DNA from: Candidatus Gastranaerophilales bacterium
GTDB lineage: Bacteria; Cyanobacteriota; Vampirovibrionia; Gastranaerophilales; Gastranaerophilaceae
Length of the DNA: 64,000 bases
Assembly: GCA_944322615.1 (NCBI GenBank)
Contig: CALUPH010000002.1
Span: 1-64,000 of the forward strand
Direction: 5' to 3'
The notes under the pieces were generated by a model. It searched no databases. It was not told the DNA's origin and worked only from the letters and a program-made list of their open reading frames with translations. Below, piece by piece: positions 29,916 to 38,176 of this stretch. Each line of letters begins with the position of its first letter. The first letter of the stretch is position 1. Position numbers and translations under genes: made by a program.

Positions 29916-30366
29916 TCATTCACCTCTCATTATGTGGTGTACTACAACTATATAAAATTTAACTGTTTAATTACCAATTTTTCGGACAAGGCTACTCATA
30001 GCCATTATAAAATGATACTTGCTAAAACATGCCAGTCAAGAAAAATAAGACGTTTTAAAAGATTTTTTTAAACAATTGTTAACAATATAACTTTTTCTTT
30101 TTTTCGTATTGGTCAAAATTCCCAAAAACATTGGCTTAGCCTGTCAAGTCCCAGGATAAGAAAAACTACTTTAATCCGTATTTCAATTTTAATTTTATAA
30201 TCAGCTTCTATCTCACTATTTTTGGGATCTTTTACCAAATTCTAAAATTTATCTTAAAAATTATCATTTCTTACATCTTTTGCATAAAATTATTCTTCGT
30301 TCTCTATTATTTATAACACTCAAAATTAGCAAAAAACTTAATTAAATGATATAATTTTTTTGAGTT
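29916..30366. promoter_or_regulatory. Divergent regulatory region between rpoB and the sensor kinase
   Basis: No gene is seen in these 451 bp. For rpoB, the minus strand has a TATAAT at 30009-30004, about 90 nt from the ATG, without a good -35. A small GGCTA/TAGCC hairpin (29990-30003) falls in the presumed rpoB leader. For the kinase, TATAAT at 30350-30355 lies 11 nt before its ATG. The rest is AT-rich with no long repeat. Confidence 0.4.
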
Positions 30367-32136
30367 ATGGATATAAAATCTTTTCATTTAAATAAACAAA
30401 CTAAATACATTTTAATTGAACTATTATTGGGGTCGTTAATCATTGCCACAATTGCTGTTTTTGCAGTGAATCATATTCAAAACAAAATGGATAGAACCTA
30501 TTCTGGTTTTGCACAACTTATGACAAAAACTTTGGCTATCCAAACATCCGGTTTTGAAAAATTCCCGTTGAAAGAAAGAGCAAAACTCCTTGCTAATGAA
30601 TATAAACCAATTCTGGAAAGAAGTAATGATATTTCATTTATAGAATATAAAAATAAAGATAATATTATTATATATTCTTCTAAAAAAGATTTTCCTATAG
30701 ATGATAAAAACACAGCATTAAATGTAAGCTCACCTATTATATACCAAGGTGAACTTACAGGTTATGTTAATGTCGGAATGACAGGTAACGGCATAAGAAC
30801 TATATCTTTAACTACTAAAAAATCTTTATTTGGAATTTTCATATTAACTTGGCTTACGTTTGCAATAATTTTGCTCTTAAATATTTTTCTAGTATCAAAA
30901 GAACTCAGAAAAATTTATGACGGAGTAAGGCAAATTGCAATAGGTAAATTCGGATACAAATTAGAATCCGAAAATATGGCAGAATTAACAGAAGCTTTTA
31001 ATGATATGTCTAGCGTATTATCAAAATACGAAGAACAAAATATTGAACAGCTTACACTTGAAAGAAACAAATTAGAAGCTGTATTAATGAGCATTATTAA
31101 CGGTGTAATTGTATGCGACAATTTTGATAATGTTGTACTTGCAAACTCTACGGCATTAAAAATGTTAGACATCGACGAAAATAAATTTATAGGAACAAAA
31201 ATACAAGATTTCATTGATTCTCACGGTCAAAAATGTTTTGCTGAAAAAATTGAAGAATTTAAAGATACTCCATTAAATATAATTGAACAAAAACCAATTG
31301 AATTTAATATTGAAGCCGGTAAATTAACCATAAAATCAATGATTTCTCCTATGTTCTCAAAACAGCAGGATTATGTAGGCTATATTATTGTACTTATCGA
31401 TATAACAAGAGAGACTGAAGTTAATAAATTAAAAAATACATTCATTTCAAATGTTTCTCACGAATTAAGAACACCCGTAACTGTATTAAGAACATACATT
31501 GATACATTGTGCAACAATGCTGATGATTTTGATGAAGAAACAAAAAAAGAATTTATGCAAACTATTGATACAGAGGCTAAAAGACTCCATTCTATGGTAA
31601 ATGAAATTTTGGACTTTTCAAGGTTAGAATCAGGCAATGTAATTCTGAAAAAAGAATACTCAAATCTTGTTGAATTAATACAACAAAATATAAACTCTAT
31701 AAAAATTTTGGCAGATGAAAAAGATATAAAAATAAATTTCGAACAAGAAAATAATATACCAACTATACCAATAAATGTTGAAAGTATGGATAGAGTTATA
31801 AGAAACCTATTATCTAATGCTATTAAATATTCATTAAACGGCAAAGATATTTTAGTAAAAATAAAACAATCTGATGATAAAAATTTTGTTGAGTTTTCTG
31901 TAAAAGATAACGGAATAGGAATAGCAAAAGAACATTTAGAAAAGATATTTGACCGATTTTACAGAGTAGAAAATGCCACTCACACAATAAAAGGTACAGG
32001 ACTTGGTTTGCACCTTGTAAAAATGACTGTAGAGAAACACCATCATGGAAAAATAACAGTAACAAGTAAAGAAAATGAAGGTTCTATATTTACAGTATAT
32101 CTTCCTGTTAAAATAGATGAAAGTGAATTGGCATAA
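30367..32136 (+). CDS. Membrane sensor histidine kinase with PAS domain
   Basis: In 589 residues the order is a membrane segment (about 17-38), an external sensor region, a second membrane segment (about 155-178), a HAMP-like linker, a PAS-like domain (about 232-345), a HisKA domain with phosphorylated His365 in FISNVSHELRTP, and a HATPase with NLLSNAIKYS, DNGIGIAKEHLEKIFDRFYR and GTGLGLHLVK. The layout is that of WalK/PhoR-type kinases. No response regulator is adjacent; its partner must be elsewhere. The ATG is close to a TATAAT and lacks a clear ribosome site. Confidence 0.94.
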   Translation: MDIKSFHLNKQTKYILIELLLGSLIIATIAVFAVNHIQNKMDRTYSGFAQLMTKTLAIQTSGFEKFPLKERAKLLANEYKPILERSNDISFIEYKNKDNIIIYSSKKDFPIDDKNTALNVSSPIIYQGELTGYVNVGMTGNGIRTISLTTKKSLFGIFILTWLTFAIILLLNIFLVSKELRKIYDGVRQIAIGKFGYKLESENMAELTEAFNDMSSVLSKYEEQNIEQLTLERNKLEAVLMSIINGVIVCDNFDNVVLANSTALKMLDIDENKFIGTKIQDFIDSHGQKCFAEKIEEFKDTPLNIIEQKPIEFNIEAGKLTIKSMISPMFSKQQDYVGYIIVLIDITRETEVNKLKNTFISNVSHELRTPVTVLRTYIDTLCNNADDFDEETKKEFMQTIDTEAKRLHSMVNEILDFSRLESGNVILKKEYSNLVELIQQNINSIKILADEKDIKINFEQENNIPTIPINVESMDRVIRNLLSNAIKYSLNGKDILVKIKQSDDKNFVEFSVKDNGIGIAKEHLEKIFDRFYRVENATHTIKGTGLGLHLVKMTVEKHHHGKITVTSKENEGSIFTVYLPVKIDESELA

Positions 32137-32155
32137 AATAATATTTAAAAACTTA

Positions 32156-32434
32156 TTACTTTTTCTTCCTTGGATTATGCTCAATCATTCCATCATATAA
32201 ATAATTCTCACCTACATATTTATATACTCCTCTTGCTATATATAAGAAATAATGTGTTTGTTTTTTATAATCTATACCGTTATTTTTTCGATTATAACAA
32301 TAATCAGATGGAATATAACTATCCATAGATCGATTATGTTCTTGACTTAATTTCGTTTTAAACCATCTTGTTGAAAATTCATAATTCATTGGCATTGATT
32401 TAACAAACTCATCAATTTCTTCTATAATTGACAT
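32156..32434 (-). CDS. Small protein with a SDYCYNR motif, function unknown
   Basis: The 92-residue soluble protein has an N-terminal helical part (IIEEIDEFVKSMPMNYEFST) and a compact C-terminal part with SYIPSDYCYNRKNNGIDYKK and YIARGVYKYVGENYLYDG. I recall similar SDYCYNR...Y(L/V)G domains as stand-alone proteins or C-terminal additions in bacteria, with no known function. AAGGATG lies before the ATG. It is convergent with the kinase and next to structured DNA, in what looks like a small accessory island. Confidence 0.72.
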   Translation of the reverse strand: MSIIEEIDEFVKSMPMNYEFSTRWFKTKLSQEHNRSMDSYIPSDYCYNRKNNGIDYKKQTHYFLYIARGVYKYVGENYLYDGMIEHNPRKKK

Positions 32435-32764
32435 ATTTCATCCTTTTTATAAATATTTTGATTATATATTAACATATTTAGAATTTATAAATTTATGTTT
32501 TTTCAATTCTACCTAAAAGTTTAATATTTTAGTTTTAGTTTTGATTATAATATCTTTTCAAAAACATCTTATGATGGTTTTGAAAAATGCAACTCTATAT
32601 GAAGTTTCGTAATTTTGTTTATAGAAATAACGTCAAAGCTTTGTCTGTTTGAGGACGAAGTCCGAGTTACAAAGCTTTTGGTTGAAATTAACAAAATAGA
32701 AACGGAATATTAAGTTGCTAGCCTTTTGGTACTTTTCTGCAATGAGAAAAGTACAATATAAAAA
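32435..32764. other. 330-bp gene-free gap holding a structured element
   Basis: No credible gene is seen. The gap holds a nested inverted repeat (32601-32707) and a separate perfect hairpin (32729-32754), described in the next entry. The first 160 bp are AT-rich with no clear feature. Confidence 0.6.
32601..32754. repeat. Nested palindromic element plus a 10-bp hairpin
   Basis: The centre GGAC-GAA-GTCC (32653-32663) is enclosed by AAAGCTTTGT (32635-32644) and ACAAAGCTTT (32669-32678). Outside these, GTTTCGTAATTTTGTTTATAG and TTAACAAAATAGAAACG pair imperfectly, so about 107 bp could fold on itself. A second perfect stem, GTACTTTTCT/AGAAAAGTAC (32729-32738, 32745-32754), follows. It may be a miniature mobile element or a structured RNA. 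No flanking duplication is obvious. Confidence 0.65.
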
Positions 32765-33106
32765 TTATTTGTCTTCTTTTATTATAAGTCTATTTAATTT
32801 TTCAATTTCATTAAATAGATGAAAAAAACATAACTCACACTTTTGCATACATTTATATACCTTTTCTATATCTATAAATTCATCTTTTAATCGTTTAAAA
32901 AATTTAGGATTTTCTTTTAACCTTTCAAAACTTATTAATAAAATATTTGCTCTTATTGAAATAAAAATCGCCTGTGTCCATGACTTTTTTAGTGTTTTTT
33001 CTATTATTTTCATTAAACTTTTTCCTTCTGAAAAGTTTTTAACAATGAAATCAGTATGTTTTTCTATAATTTCATTAAAATTTTTTTCTAATTCTGATTT
33101 GTTCAT
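32765..33106 (-). CDS. Small helical protein of unknown function
   Basis: This 113-residue, probably all-helical protein is rich in Lys, Glu and Phe (MNKSELEKNFNEIIEKHTDF; SWTQAIFISIRANILLISFE) and has three cysteines in CMQKCELC near residues 91 to 98. It has no signal peptide and no recognised domain. A good AAAGGAG ribosome site precedes the ATG. It is divergent from a small Cro/CI-like regulator, so the pair may form a regulated unit, but nothing ties it to a known toxin or antitoxin. Confidence 0.68.
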   Translation of the reverse strand: MNKSELEKNFNEIIEKHTDFIVKNFSEGKSLMKIIEKTLKKSWTQAIFISIRANILLISFERLKENPKFFKRLKDEFIDIEKVYKCMQKCELCFFHLFNEIEKLNRLIIKEDK

Positions 33107-33138
33107 ATTTAACTCCTTTAATTTTTGTTACAATCAAA

Positions 33139-33226
33139 ACGACTATAAGAACGAGAATACGTATTATAACACGTTGAATATATCAAAATACGATTAATAT
33201 GTCAATAAAACGATTAAAGATATAAT
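33139..33226. promoter_or_regulatory. Divergent promoter region with repeated ACGATTAA boxes
   Basis: ACGATTAA occurs at 33190-33197 and 33210-33217, exactly 20 bp apart, with a weaker copy ACGACTATAA at 33139. A palindrome ATACGTAT (33157-33164) touches a minus-strand TATAAT (33168-33163) for the 113-residue gene. TATAAT at 33221-33226 serves the plus-strand regulator. The boxes are plausible operators for that regulator (inference). Confidence 0.5.
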
Positions 33227-33232
33227 ATTAAT

Positions 33233-33442
33233 ATGACAGTAAGAAAAGATATAAAAGTTTTATTAGCTGAAAGCAATGTAAAATTAAAAGATTTGGCAGT
33301 TGAAATGAGTGAAAAGATTGGCAAAAAAATTACTGCTGACAATATTTCTCAAAAGTTAAGAAAAGGCACCTTAAGATACGACGATGCAATGATTATTGGT
33401 GATATCTTAGGTTATGATTTAAAATTTATCAAAAGAAATTAA
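33233..33442 (+). CDS. Small Cro/CI-like HTH regulator, probably leaderless
   Basis: This 69-residue protein is a small helix-turn-helix unit: VKLKDLAVEMSEKIGKKITA, then DNISQKLRKGTLRYDDAMII and GDILGYDLKFIKR. It resembles compact XRE-type regulators of phages and mobile elements. No ribosome site is present. A TATAAT ends 6 nt before the ATG, so the transcript probably starts at or next to the start codon. It may control itself and the divergent 113-residue gene. Its stop overlaps that of the carbamoyltransferase gene (TTAA). Confidence 0.78.
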   Translation: MTVRKDIKVLLAESNVKLKDLAVEMSEKIGKKITADNISQKLRKGTLRYDDAMIIGDILGYDLKFIKRN

Positions 33443-35271
33443 TCCAATTTAAACTGTTTTTGATAATCTTCTTTTCCTTCAATATTACTTTGTTCGGCTT
33501 TTAACAGTACAAAGTTTTCCAAAACTAATACATCTAAGTCCGTATACATAAAGCATTTATATGCATTTTCCGGCGTATTGACGATTGGTTCTCCTCTTAT
33601 GTTAAAGGATGTATTTACTATAACTGAACAATCTGTAAGTTTTTTAAATTCATTAATTATATTCCAATATCTGGGATTAATCTTTTTTGAAACCGTTTGA
33701 ATTCTTGCTGAATAATTCACATGAGTTATAGCTGGAAGTATAGAACGGTATGCTTTTAATTTATCAATACCTTTATAATTTTTTTCTTCTTCGCTCAATT
33801 CAGTTTTAATACTATCTGAAATTGGCTGAGTTAAAAGCATATAAGGTGATTTTTTTCCTGCTTTTATATCAAAGAACTTTTCTACATCTTCTTCCAAACA
33901 GCTCGGTGCAAAAGGTCTGAATGATTCACGTTTTTTGATAGCAAGGTTTAATTTTTTTTGCATTTCTCTGTTTCTCGGATCAGCAAGAATACTTCTATTT
34001 CCTAATGCTCTTGGACCATATTCCATTCTGCCAGCAAAATGTCCTATACTTTTTCCTTCAGAGATATATTTTGCAATTATCTTTGTTAATTCTTCCTCTG
34101 ATTCGTATTTTGTATATTTTGCTTTAAATTTATTTAATGTCTCTAATATTTGTTCATCAGAATATTTAGGTCCTAAAAGACTTCCTTCTTGAGAATCATT
34201 TGAATTTACAATTCTATCATTTTTAAGAGCCATATAATAAACAGCTAAAGCTGCCCCCAATGCACCACCTGCATCACCGGCTGCCGGTTGAACCCATATG
34301 TTTTCGAAGGGTCCGTTTTTTAATATATTTCCGTTAGAAACACAATTTAAAGCACAACCACCAGCAAGACAAAGATTTTTTAATCCTGTTTGTTTATATA
34401 CATAATTCGCCAGTTTTAATATAATTTCTTCCGTTACCGCTTGTAAACTTGCAGCAATATCCATATCATTCTGCGTTAATGCGGTTTCAGGCTTTCTTGG
34501 CGGACGGTTAAACAATTTTTCAAATTTTTTATTAAACATATAATCTGTTGTACAATATCCAAAATAATCCTGATTAAGCCAAAAAGACCCATCTTCTTTT
34601 ACATCAACAAGATTTTCATATATTAAATCTTTATATATAGGTTCTCCGTATGGTGCAAGTCCCATAACTTTATATTCACCGGAATTTACTTTAAATCCAA
34701 GAAAACCCGTAAAAGCACTATATAAAAGTCCTAACGAATGAGGAAATTCTATTTTTTGCTTTATTTCTATTTTATTACCTTTACCAATGCCCCAGGTTGT
34801 AGTATCCCACTCACCAACTCCATCCAAGCACAAAATAGCAGCTTCTTCATATGGAGAAGGAAAAAACGCACTTGCACAATGAGATTCATGGTGAGTTGTA
34901 AAATATATCGGGCACTTTAATCTCTTTTCAAAATATTTATCAATTTGAGACGGAATAAATAATTTTGTATTCAACCAAACAGGCATAGCATTTATAAAAC
35001 TTTTCATACTATTTGGAACATATGCCATTGCTGTTTCTAAAATTCTTTCAAATTTAACAAAAGGTTTTTCATAATAAATAACACCATCAAGCATGTCAGG
35101 AGTTATCCCTGCTTCTTCCAAACAATAATTAACTGCATTTATAGGGAAATTACTGTCTTGTTTTATTCTTGTAAAACGCTCTTCCTGAGCTGCTGCTATA
35201 ATTTCACCATTTTTTATAAGTGCTGCCGCACTATCATGGTAATATGCGCTAATTCCTAATAAGTATGTCAT
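33439..35271 (-). CDS. NodU/CmcH-family O-carbamoyltransferase
   Basis: These enzymes move a carbamoyl group from carbamoyl phosphate, via carbamoyl-AMP, to a hydroxyl of a sugar or small molecule. The 610 residues start MTYLLGISAYYHDSAAALIK. They contain the YrdC-like/Kae1-like halves with TTHHESHCASAFFPSPYEEA, CLDGVGEWDTTTWGIGKG, LAGGCALNCVSNGNIL, PAAGDAGGALGAAL, and a C-terminal domain with YGPRALGNRSILADPR. I chose the ATG at 35271, preceded by AGAGGTG, over one at 35340 that would run through the SxtJ-like gene. It is the last gene of a four-gene operon. Confidence 0.93.
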   Translation of the reverse strand: MTYLLGISAYYHDSAAALIKNGEIIAAAQEERFTRIKQDSNFPINAVNYCLEEAGITPDMLDGVIYYEKPFVKFERILETAMAYVPNSMKSFINAMPVWLNTKLFIPSQIDKYFEKRLKCPIYFTTHHESHCASAFFPSPYEEAAILCLDGVGEWDTTTWGIGKGNKIEIKQKIEFPHSLGLLYSAFTGFLGFKVNSGEYKVMGLAPYGEPIYKDLIYENLVDVKEDGSFWLNQDYFGYCTTDYMFNKKFEKLFNRPPRKPETALTQNDMDIAASLQAVTEEIILKLANYVYKQTGLKNLCLAGGCALNCVSNGNILKNGPFENIWVQPAAGDAGGALGAALAVYYMALKNDRIVNSNDSQEGSLLGPKYSDEQILETLNKFKAKYTKYESEEELTKIIAKYISEGKSIGHFAGRMEYGPRALGNRSILADPRNREMQKKLNLAIKKRESFRPFAPSCLEEDVEKFFDIKAGKKSPYMLLTQPISDSIKTELSEEEKNYKGIDKLKAYRSILPAITHVNYSARIQTVSKKINPRYWNIINEFKKLTDCSVIVNTSFNIRGEPIVNTPENAYKCFMYTDLDVLVLENFVLLKAEQSNIEGKEDYQKQFKLD

Positions 35272-35278
35272 TACACCT

Positions 35279-35656
35279 CTAAAATTGATATTCGTAATCT
35301 GTATTTTTATTTTCATTATCCAGCCAATATGTTTCAACATTTGGCTTTTTTAGTCTTAATCTGTCTCTTTTGACTATTTTCATTAATAATCCTGTAGGAA
35401 GTACTGCAACAATATAACCTATCGCAAGAACAACTATTGCAATATATTTTCCTAAGAAACTGCCAATTTTATCTAATAGTTTTTTAAATCTTACTGAAAA
35501 ATTCTTTGACACGAAACACAATATTGCCAAAATCCAAAATATTGTTAGAACTATTACTGCTTGATTTACGTGCGAATGTCTATAAAGTATTATTGTTGGG
35601 ATTAAAGGCAATAAAGAAAGAGTTATTGCCAGTTTTTTATACTCATCTATCTTCAT
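35279..35656 (-). CDS. SxtJ-like membrane protein
   Basis: This 125-residue protein has two hydrophobic pairs (about 9-25 and 34-50, then 68-95) and a basic C-terminus (KIVKRDRLRLKKPN). It closely fits the SxtJ family, named from saxitoxin clusters, which usually sits beside a carbamoyltransferase and a DUF5989 protein exactly as here. The role is unknown; it may hold the transferase at the membrane or help handle a lipid-linked substrate (inference). It lies 7 nt upstream of the carbamoyltransferase and 8 nt after the DUF5989 gene. Confidence 0.85.
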   Translation of the reverse strand: MKIDEYKKLAITLSLLPLIPTIILYRHSHVNQAVIVLTIFWILAILCFVSKNFSVRFKKLLDKIGSFLGKYIAIVVLAIGYIVAVLPTGLLMKIVKRDRLRLKKPNVETYWLDNENKNTDYEYQF

Positions 35657-35664
35657 ATATCAAC

Positions 35665-35820
35665 CTATATTATTGTATATATAAACGGAGACACAGGAGA
35701 TGTCCCGACTGCTATCAAAAATATTAAAAGTATTAAAAATAAGATAATAGGAACTATCCAATAAGCTTTTTTACTCCATAAAAACCTAAACAATTCCACT
35801 AGAAAATTTTTTCTTTTCAT
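35665..35820 (-). CDS. DUF5989 family small membrane protein
   Basis: This 51-residue gene was read directly from the minus strand: an N-terminal NFLVELFRFLWSKKAYWIVP, one hydrophobic helix, and the family-like end VGTSPVSPFIYTII. Such proteins regularly accompany SxtJ and carbamoyltransferase genes. The ATG overlaps the stop of the upstream TPR gene (ATGA), so translation is coupled. It is too short for ordinary ORF screens and easily missed. Its function is unknown. Confidence 0.85.
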   Translation of the reverse strand: MKRKNFLVELFRFLWSKKAYWIVPIILFLILLIFLIAVGTSPVSPFIYTII

Positions 35821-37589
35821 TTCTTCTCCTCTGCACTTATTTTTTCTATAAGAGCATTTGCTTGTTCATGCTCTGGTAAAATTTTTAATATCTTATCAAG
35901 ATGTTCTTTTGCTAAATCATATTCTTTCTGCATATATTTACATTCTGCCATACCATATAATACAGATAAATTGTTTGGAATTGCTAAATTTATCAAATTA
36001 AATAATGCATATGCTTGGTTATATTCACCTATTTCAAAACATACCTTTGCAAGAAGGTTTGCAATTTCAGTATTTGGAGAAATAGTGTATGCATCTTCCA
36101 ATAACTGCTTAGCATTTTGATAATTTTTTTCACTAAAATAAACTTGCGCTAAATGGAATAATACCTCTATGTTCTGCGGTTCTTTCTCAATAGCTTGAAG
36201 CAATACATCTTTAGCTCGTTTAATCATATTCATTGATATATAGTTAACAGCAATACTAATCATCATAAATATAGGCAAATTTTCATTTTTTAACAGTTTC
36301 AAATATAATTTTTTTGCCTGTTCAAAATCAGCCATCAAATGAAAATAATTTGCATATTCAAAAACAACATATATATTATCAGGAGCAAGTTTATATGCCT
36401 GTTTAAAATATTCAGATGCTTTATCAAAGAATTTTCTTGATAAATAAATAATTGCCAAATCTTTATAAGCCAATACATAAGATGGATTCATTTTTATAAT
36501 TTTCTTGAACACTTCTTCTGCTTTATCTGTTTCATTTGTTTTTGCACATAAAACAGCATATTCATATAAAACGTTGACATGCCCGACACCTGAAGCTATC
36601 AAGTCTGAATATAATATTTTGGCAGCCTCATTTTTCTTACTTTTTGAATATAAAGAAGCCAAATGAAGTTTCAATTGAACAGAACTCAAATTAAATGTTA
36701 ACAACTTCTCTATTATTTTAGTTGCTTTTTCTATTTCATTATTCCCTTCATACGCACAAGCTAAATTATATTGCAGATTTTCTTTATCAGGATTGTTCTT
36801 AACTAAATCTTCATATAACAAAATTGCATCTTGGTAATGCATAGATTTTAATGCAGACATAGCATAAGCATTTAAGTATTGTTCTTTAACAATAATTTCA
36901 CTGGCTTTTTTTAAATAAGAGTATGCTTCTTGAAATGATTCAACAGAAAAATAAGCCAAACCTATATTATATAAAACTGACGAATCATCAGGTGTTAATT
37001 CCAAAGCTTTAGTATATAGTTCAATTGATTTTTGAACATTACCGGAGGAAAAATAAGTCAGACCTAATTTATTATATAATCTTGAATTATCAGGTTCTAA
37101 TGCAATTGCTTTTTCTAAGTATTCAATAGCCGAAGAAAATTTAGTATTTTCCAAAGCAACAGAGGATAATATTTCATATACTTGAACGTCTTCACTACCA
37201 ATTTCAAGCATTTTTGTTTCATACTCGAATACTTCCTGACTTTTCTTCTGTTTCATCAAAGCTACTGCCAATGTTTTATATGCATCAAGATAATCTTTCC
37301 TTAATTCAATAACTTTCTTTAATAACAATTCTGCTTCATCAGACTTATCTTTTCCAAGATATATTGTCGCCATATAATATAAAGAAAGTGCATCATCAGG
37401 ATTTTGATTCAAGAAGTCCTCAAAGTTTTTCAATGCTTCATCTAAATAATTAAGATTTATATTACAAAGTCCTAAAAGCTTAACCAATTCAATATCTTTT
37501 TCATTATTATTTAATGCTTCTATAATAAGTTCTTTTGCTTTTTCGTATTCTTTTTCTTCTACCAAACGAAGTATATTCTGTTTATCCAT
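35817..37589 (-). CDS. Tetratricopeptide repeat protein
   Basis: The 590 residues are almost wholly TPR units, about sixteen of them, for example ALSLYYMATIYLGKDKSDEA, RLYNKLGLTYFSSGNVQKSI and SVLYNIGLAYFSVESFQEAY. There is no signal peptide or membrane segment, so it should act in the cytoplasm as a protein-binding scaffold. It leads the operon with the DUF5989, SxtJ and carbamoyltransferase genes, sharing ATGA with the next one, which suggests it organises the same modification machinery (inference). Confidence 0.9.
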   Translation of the reverse strand: MDKQNILRLVEEKEYEKAKELIIEALNNNEKDIELVKLLGLCNINLNYLDEALKNFEDFLNQNPDDALSLYYMATIYLGKDKSDEAELLLKKVIELRKDYLDAYKTLAVALMKQKKSQEVFEYETKMLEIGSEDVQVYEILSSVALENTKFSSAIEYLEKAIALEPDNSRLYNKLGLTYFSSGNVQKSIELYTKALELTPDDSSVLYNIGLAYFSVESFQEAYSYLKKASEIIVKEQYLNAYAMSALKSMHYQDAILLYEDLVKNNPDKENLQYNLACAYEGNNEIEKATKIIEKLLTFNLSSVQLKLHLASLYSKSKKNEAAKILYSDLIASGVGHVNVLYEYAVLCAKTNETDKAEEVFKKIIKMNPSYVLAYKDLAIIYLSRKFFDKASEYFKQAYKLAPDNIYVVFEYANYFHLMADFEQAKKLYLKLLKNENLPIFMMISIAVNYISMNMIKRAKDVLLQAIEKEPQNIEVLFHLAQVYFSEKNYQNAKQLLEDAYTISPNTEIANLLAKVCFEIGEYNQAYALFNLINLAIPNNLSVLYGMAECKYMQKEYDLAKEHLDKILKILPEHEQANALIEKISAEEKK

Positions 37590-37654
37590 AGTTTTATAAC
37601 CACCTTTCGTACAATTATATCAAATTAAAAACAAATCACAATAAACTGTAATAA

Positions 37655-37683
37655 TTGAAAAAAAAGCATTTTTGTGTTCTAAT
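37655..37683 (+). promoter_or_regulatory. Putative sigma-70 promoter of ndk-tgt
   Basis: TTGAAA (37655-37660) and TCTAAT (37678-37683) are 17 bp apart. Transcription would start about 37690, with an AAAGGGGAG ribosome site before the ATG at 37715. Confidence 0.6.
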
Positions 37684-37714
37684 TGGTTAGATTAGGTTAA
37701 AGGGGAGACATATA

Positions 37715-38176
37715 ATGACAGAAAGAACATTTATAGCAATCAAGCCGGATGGAGTAAAAAGAAATCTTATTGGCAGAATTATTACAAAATTCGAAGAAAA
37801 AGGCTATAAAATTATAGGATTAAAACTCCTTTTGCCTACTTTGGAACTGGCAGAAAAACATTATGCAGAACATAAAGGAAAGCCATTCTATCCTCGTTTA
37901 ATAGAATATATTACATCAGGTCCAATTGTTGCAATGGTTATTGAAGGCGATAATGTAATTGCAGAATCAAGAAGAATGATGGGTTCAACAAAACCTGAAG
38001 AAGCTGAAGCAGGTACTATTCGTTTTGAATATGCAATTAATAAAGAATATAATATAATCCATGGTTCAGACTGCGTGGAAAGTGCTGAAAGAGAAATTGC
38101 TATTTATTTCAAAGAAGAAGAACTTTGCCCAAACTGGACTACTATGTTAGAAATGATAATGAACAATGGCAAATAA
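37715..38176 (+). CDS. ndk: Nucleoside diphosphate kinase
   Basis: Ndk passes phosphate from ATP to other nucleoside diphosphates through a phosphohistidine. The 153 residues have the standard TFIAIKPDGVKRNLIGRII, the SRRMMGSTKPEEAEAGTIR loop, and active-site H116 in NIIHGSDCVESAEREI. It lies 11 nt into an overlap with tgt (38166-38176), so the two are co-translated. Confidence 0.98.
   Translation: MTERTFIAIKPDGVKRNLIGRIITKFEEKGYKIIGLKLLLPTLELAEKHYAEHKGKPFYPRLIEYITSGPIVAMVIEGDNVIAESRRMMGSTKPEEAEAGTIRFEYAINKEYNIIHGSDCVESAEREIAIYFKEEELCPNWTTMLEMIMNNGK

Noticed and set aside
29916-30366. A small RNA or ribosomal protein gene upstream of rpoB
   Set aside because: No conserved frame, no tRNA-like fold and no rplL-like sequence was seen on either strand.
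35272-35340. Longer start for the carbamoyltransferase
   Set aside because: The extra 23 residues overlap the SxtJ-like gene and do not match the family; the ATG at 35271 has an AGAGGTG site.
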